Shown: piece by piece, positions 5,763 to 7,559 of the stretch
Numbering within the stretch: position 1 is the stretch's first letter
How the letters are laid out: each line of letters begins with the position of its first letter
NCBI GenBank assembly: GCA_013153795.1
Contig: JAADDV010000074.1
Span: 1-7,559 of the forward strand
Length of the DNA: 7,559 nt
Direction of reading: 5' to 3'
Source: Aquificota bacterium
GTDB taxonomy: Bacteria > Aquificota > Aquificia > Aquificales > Hydrogenothermaceae
Made by a program: the position numbers and the translations under genes
Notes under the pieces: generated by a model
The model's database searches: none
Seen by the model: only the letters and a program-made list of their open reading frames with translations
Told to the model about the DNA's origin: nothing

Positions 5763-5767
5763 TAATT

Positions 5768-6664
5768 ATGCAAAAAATCAGAAAAGCTGTAATTCCTGTA
5801 GCTGGGTTTGGAACAAGGTTTTTACCAGCTACCAAAGCAACACCTAAAGAAATGATGCCAATAGTTGATAAACCTATTATTCAATATATTGTAGAAGAGG
5901 CTGTTGCTTCTGGGATAGAGACAATAATATTTGTAACAGGAAGACATAAGAGAGCTATAGAAGACCATTTTGATTATGCTCCTGAACTTGAACATGCTCT
6001 TGAAAAAGCAGGGAAAGATGAATATGTCCAGATAATAAGAGAAATTTCAGATATGGCAGATTTCGTTTATATCAGACAAAAAGAACAGCTTGGACTTGGG
6101 CATGCTATTCTTATGGCTGAACATGTTATTGGAAATGAACCTTTTGCTGTTTTACTTGGAGATGAATTGATAATAAATGAGAAAAATCCAGGAATAAAGC
6201 AGTTAATAGATGTGTATATAAAATTTGGTAAATCTGTCATTGGCACTACAGATGTTCCTAAAGAAGAAACTTATAAATATGGAATAATAGAAGGTTCGGA
6301 AATAGAAGAAGGGATAAGGTTAGTAAATTATTTAGTTGAAAAACCTGAACCTCATGAAGCTCCTTCTACATCAGCTATTATAGGAAGATATGTTCTTACT
6401 CCAAATATATTTGAAGCCTTGAAAAGAACACCTTTTGGAAAAGGTGGAGAGCTACAACTTACAGATGCTTTAATGATTTTAAGACAAGAGGAGGTTATTT
6501 ATTCTAAAGATATAGAAGGAATAAGACATGACACAGGAAATAAATTAGGGTATATTAAAGCTATTATTGATTTTGCTCTTAGAAGAGCAGATACAAAAGA
6601 CTTTGTCAAGGAGCTTATTTTAAAACAGGCTGAGATTTTAAAAGAAGAAACCAATGTGTCATAA
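5768..6664 (+). CDS. galU: UTP--glucose-1-phosphate uridylyltransferase GalU
   Basis: It makes UDP-glucose from UTP and glucose 1-phosphate, feeding envelope polysaccharide and sugar-nucleotide pathways. From ATG 5768 the protein is 298 residues, the usual bacterial GalU size, and begins MQKIRKAVIPVAGFGTRFLP. The nucleotide-binding loop GFGTRFLPATK is at 13-23, followed by KEMMPIVDKP (27-36). QLGLGHA (107-113) and LLGDELI (129-135, metal-binding Asp132) are typical, as are VEKP (190-193), GGELQLTDA (226-234) and DTGNKLGY (255-262). A nine-residue longer form from ATG 5741 is rejected because of the strong AGGAGGGG just before 5768. The gene overlaps rsmA by one base (TAATG), implying a shared transcript and coupled translation. 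A TATACT at 5712-5717 could be a -10 box but lacks a clear -35. Related sugar nucleotidyltransferases are less likely given the full GalU motif set. Confidence 0.96.
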   Translation: MQKIRKAVIPVAGFGTRFLPATKATPKEMMPIVDKPIIQYIVEEAVASGIETIIFVTGRHKRAIEDHFDYAPELEHALEKAGKDEYVQIIREISDMADFVYIRQKEQLGLGHAILMAEHVIGNEPFAVLLGDELIINEKNPGIKQLIDVYIKFGKSVIGTTDVPKEETYKYGIIEGSEIEEGIRLVNYLVEKPEPHEAPSTSAIIGRYVLTPNIFEALKRTPFGKGGELQLTDALMILRQEEVIYSKDIEGIRHDTGNKLGYIKAIIDFALRRADTKDFVKELILKQAEILKEETNVS

Positions 6665-7440
6665 TGGAGTTTAAGACTAAAAAAAAATTTGGTCAGCATC
6701 TTTTAATATCAGAAGGAGTTATAAAAAAAATAGTTGATGTCATAGAAATAACTCCTTCTGATATTATTGTTGAAATAGGAGTAGGGACAGGGCAACTTAC
6801 TGAAGAAATTTTAAAAAGAAATCCTAAAATCCTTTATGGAATAGAAATAGATAAAACAGCTTATCCTATAATAGAACAAAGGTTTAAAAATTTTAAAAAT
6901 TTTATTCTTATAAAAAAAGATTTTTTTGATGTAAATCTAAAAGAAATAGCCAAAGATAAAATAAAACTTGTTGGAAATCTTCCATATAATATTTCTTCTT
7001 TAATATTAGTAAGCACTGTATTTTATATAGATATTATAGAAAGAGCTGTTTTTATGATTCAAAAAGAAGTAGCAGAAAAATTGATAGCCAAACCAAAGAC
7101 AAAAAATTACACTTTCCTTTCTGTATTTATTCAGACATTTTTTGAAATAGAATATGTAATGAGTGTTCCAGCAAGATTTTTTAAACCTCCTCCTAAAGTA
7201 ACTTCTGCTGTGGTTAAACTGACACCCAAAAAAGAGTTACCTATATCCCTAAAAGAAGCTAAAGAATATAAAAATTTTATATCAGGTCTTTTTTCTAATA
7301 AAAGAAAAATGCTTAGAAGTAAGATAGATAAAAATCTTTTAGAAAAAGCTAATATACCAGAAACAGCTAGAGTAGAAGAACTTTCTCTTGAAGACTTTAT
7401 AAATCTTTACAAAAACTATCAAGCAACAAAGTCAAAGTAA
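6664..7440 (+). CDS. rsmA: 16S rRNA (adenine1518-N6/adenine1519-N6)-dimethyltransferase RsmA (KsgA)
   Basis: It dimethylates two adjacent adenines in the 3' hairpin of 16S rRNA using S-adenosylmethionine, and acts as a checkpoint in 30S assembly. The 258-residue length is typical. KKFGQHLL (7-14) is the family N-terminal signature. The SAM-binding motif I is VEIGVGTGQLT (36-46), Glu61 in YGIEID is the motif II acid and Asp86 follows in KKDFFD. The catalytic motif IV is NLPYNISS (105-112). RFFKPPPKVTSAVVKL (171-186) is also characteristic, followed by the small helical C-terminal domain. The ATG shares its A with the galU stop and no good Shine-Dalgarno precedes it (the upstream stretch is AAGAAGAAA-like), so translation probably depends on coupling to galU. 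Intact motifs and length favour RsmA over Erm-type resistance methyltransferases. Confidence 0.96.
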   Translation: MEFKTKKKFGQHLLISEGVIKKIVDVIEITPSDIIVEIGVGTGQLTEEILKRNPKILYGIEIDKTAYPIIEQRFKNFKNFILIKKDFFDVNLKEIAKDKIKLVGNLPYNISSLILVSTVFYIDIIERAVFMIQKEVAEKLIAKPKTKNYTFLSVFIQTFFEIEYVMSVPARFFKPPPKVTSAVVKLTPKKELPISLKEAKEYKNFISGLFSNKRKMLRSKIDKNLLEKANIPETARVEELSLEDFINLYKNYQATKSK

Positions 7441-7443
7441 AGT

Positions 7444-7559
7444 ATGGAAAATAAAAAGAAACTGCTAATAGCTATAGTTTTAAATCTACTTATTGTTTTT
7501 TTACAAATAGGATTTGGAATATATTCTAAATCTTTAGCTTTAATTACAGATGCTATTCA
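7444..7559 (+). CDS. Partial CDS: cation diffusion facilitator (CDF/CzcD-like) transporter, N-terminus
   Basis: A frame of 38 complete codons opens at ATG 7444, three bases after the rsmA stop, and runs off the right edge. The protein begins MENKKKLLIA. A long hydrophobic stretch at about 7-26 looks like the first membrane helix. It is followed by GIYSKSLALITDAI (25-38) and a final CA that would complete His or Gln. The SxSLALxxDAxH pattern is the TM2 signature of cation diffusion facilitators, and Asp36 would be a metal ligand of the transport site. Such proteins export Zn2+, Cd2+, Co2+ or related ions in exchange for protons. The metal cannot be predicted from this fragment. No strong ribosome-binding site is visible, so translation may be coupled to rsmA. 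Confidence 0.85.
   Translation, partial: MENKKKLLIAIVLNLLIVFLQIGFGIYSKSLALITDAI

Noticed and set aside
5690..5767. Possible terminator or riboswitch between bioD and galU
   Set aside because: The 78-bp gap is AT-rich without a GC-containing stem or U-tract hairpin and is too short for a known riboswitch class.
6664..7440. Erm-type macrolide-resistance methyltransferase instead of RsmA
   Set aside because: The N-terminal KKFGQHLL, the NLPYNISS motif, the PPPKVTSAVVKL segment and the housekeeping context all fit RsmA/KsgA.

Overview
The window is a gene-dense, AT-rich stretch of bacterial chromosome (roughly one third G+C by eye). Arginine is encoded almost entirely by AGA/AGG, coding strands are A/purine-rich, and intergenic gaps are short. 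This style, with an enteric-like glnB-glnA pair behind what looks like a sigma-54 promoter, fits a thermophilic member of the Aquificota. The low GC points to the Hydrogenothermaceae (Sulfurihydrogenibium-like). That assignment is inference from gene content and composition; no rRNA or other marker is present. I see no mobile element, CRISPR array, tRNA or rRNA, and no gene-free stretch longer than about 140 bp.

Layout. On the minus strand at the left edge, ruvA (95-643) precedes the first 24 codons of an unidentified gene that runs off the window (1-72). Divergent from ruvA is an aldehyde dehydrogenase gene (711-2135). A 137-bp gap follows (2136-2272), the most information-rich noncoding segment here. 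It holds two tandem NtrC-like enhancer sites (TGCA-N9-TGCA type), an AT-rich imperfect hairpin with T-tracts, a -24/-12 sigma-54 promoter candidate, and an 8-bp inverted repeat across the predicted start point. It drives glnB (PII, 2273-2611) and glnA (type I-beta glutamine synthetase, 2645-4072). A strong bidirectional hairpin terminator at 4075-4104 separates glnA from a convergent MTAP/PNP-family nucleoside phosphorylase gene (4103-4945, minus). Divergent from that gene is bioD (5006-5689). It is followed by galU (true start 5768, not 5741), rsmA/ksgA (6664-7440, overlapping the galU stop by one base), and the first 38 codons of a cation diffusion facilitator transporter (7444 to the window end).

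How the genes work together. glnB and glnA form a nitrogen-assimilation unit. PII keeps the T-loop tyrosine (Tyr51) that is uridylylated in enteric bacteria, and glutamine synthetase keeps the adenylylation tyrosine (Tyr404). With the NtrC/sigma-54-like upstream region, both transcriptional and covalent control by nitrogen status are predicted. The remaining genes are housekeeping: recombination (ruvA), purine/methionine salvage, biotin synthesis (bioD), nucleotide-sugar supply (galU), ribosome maturation (rsmA) and metal efflux. They show no evident functional link to one another.

The most interesting points are the compact glnBA regulatory region and the base-recognition residues of the phosphorylase, which look PNP-like (6-oxopurine) rather than MTAP-like (adenine). 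I do not see a wholly undescribed system in this window.
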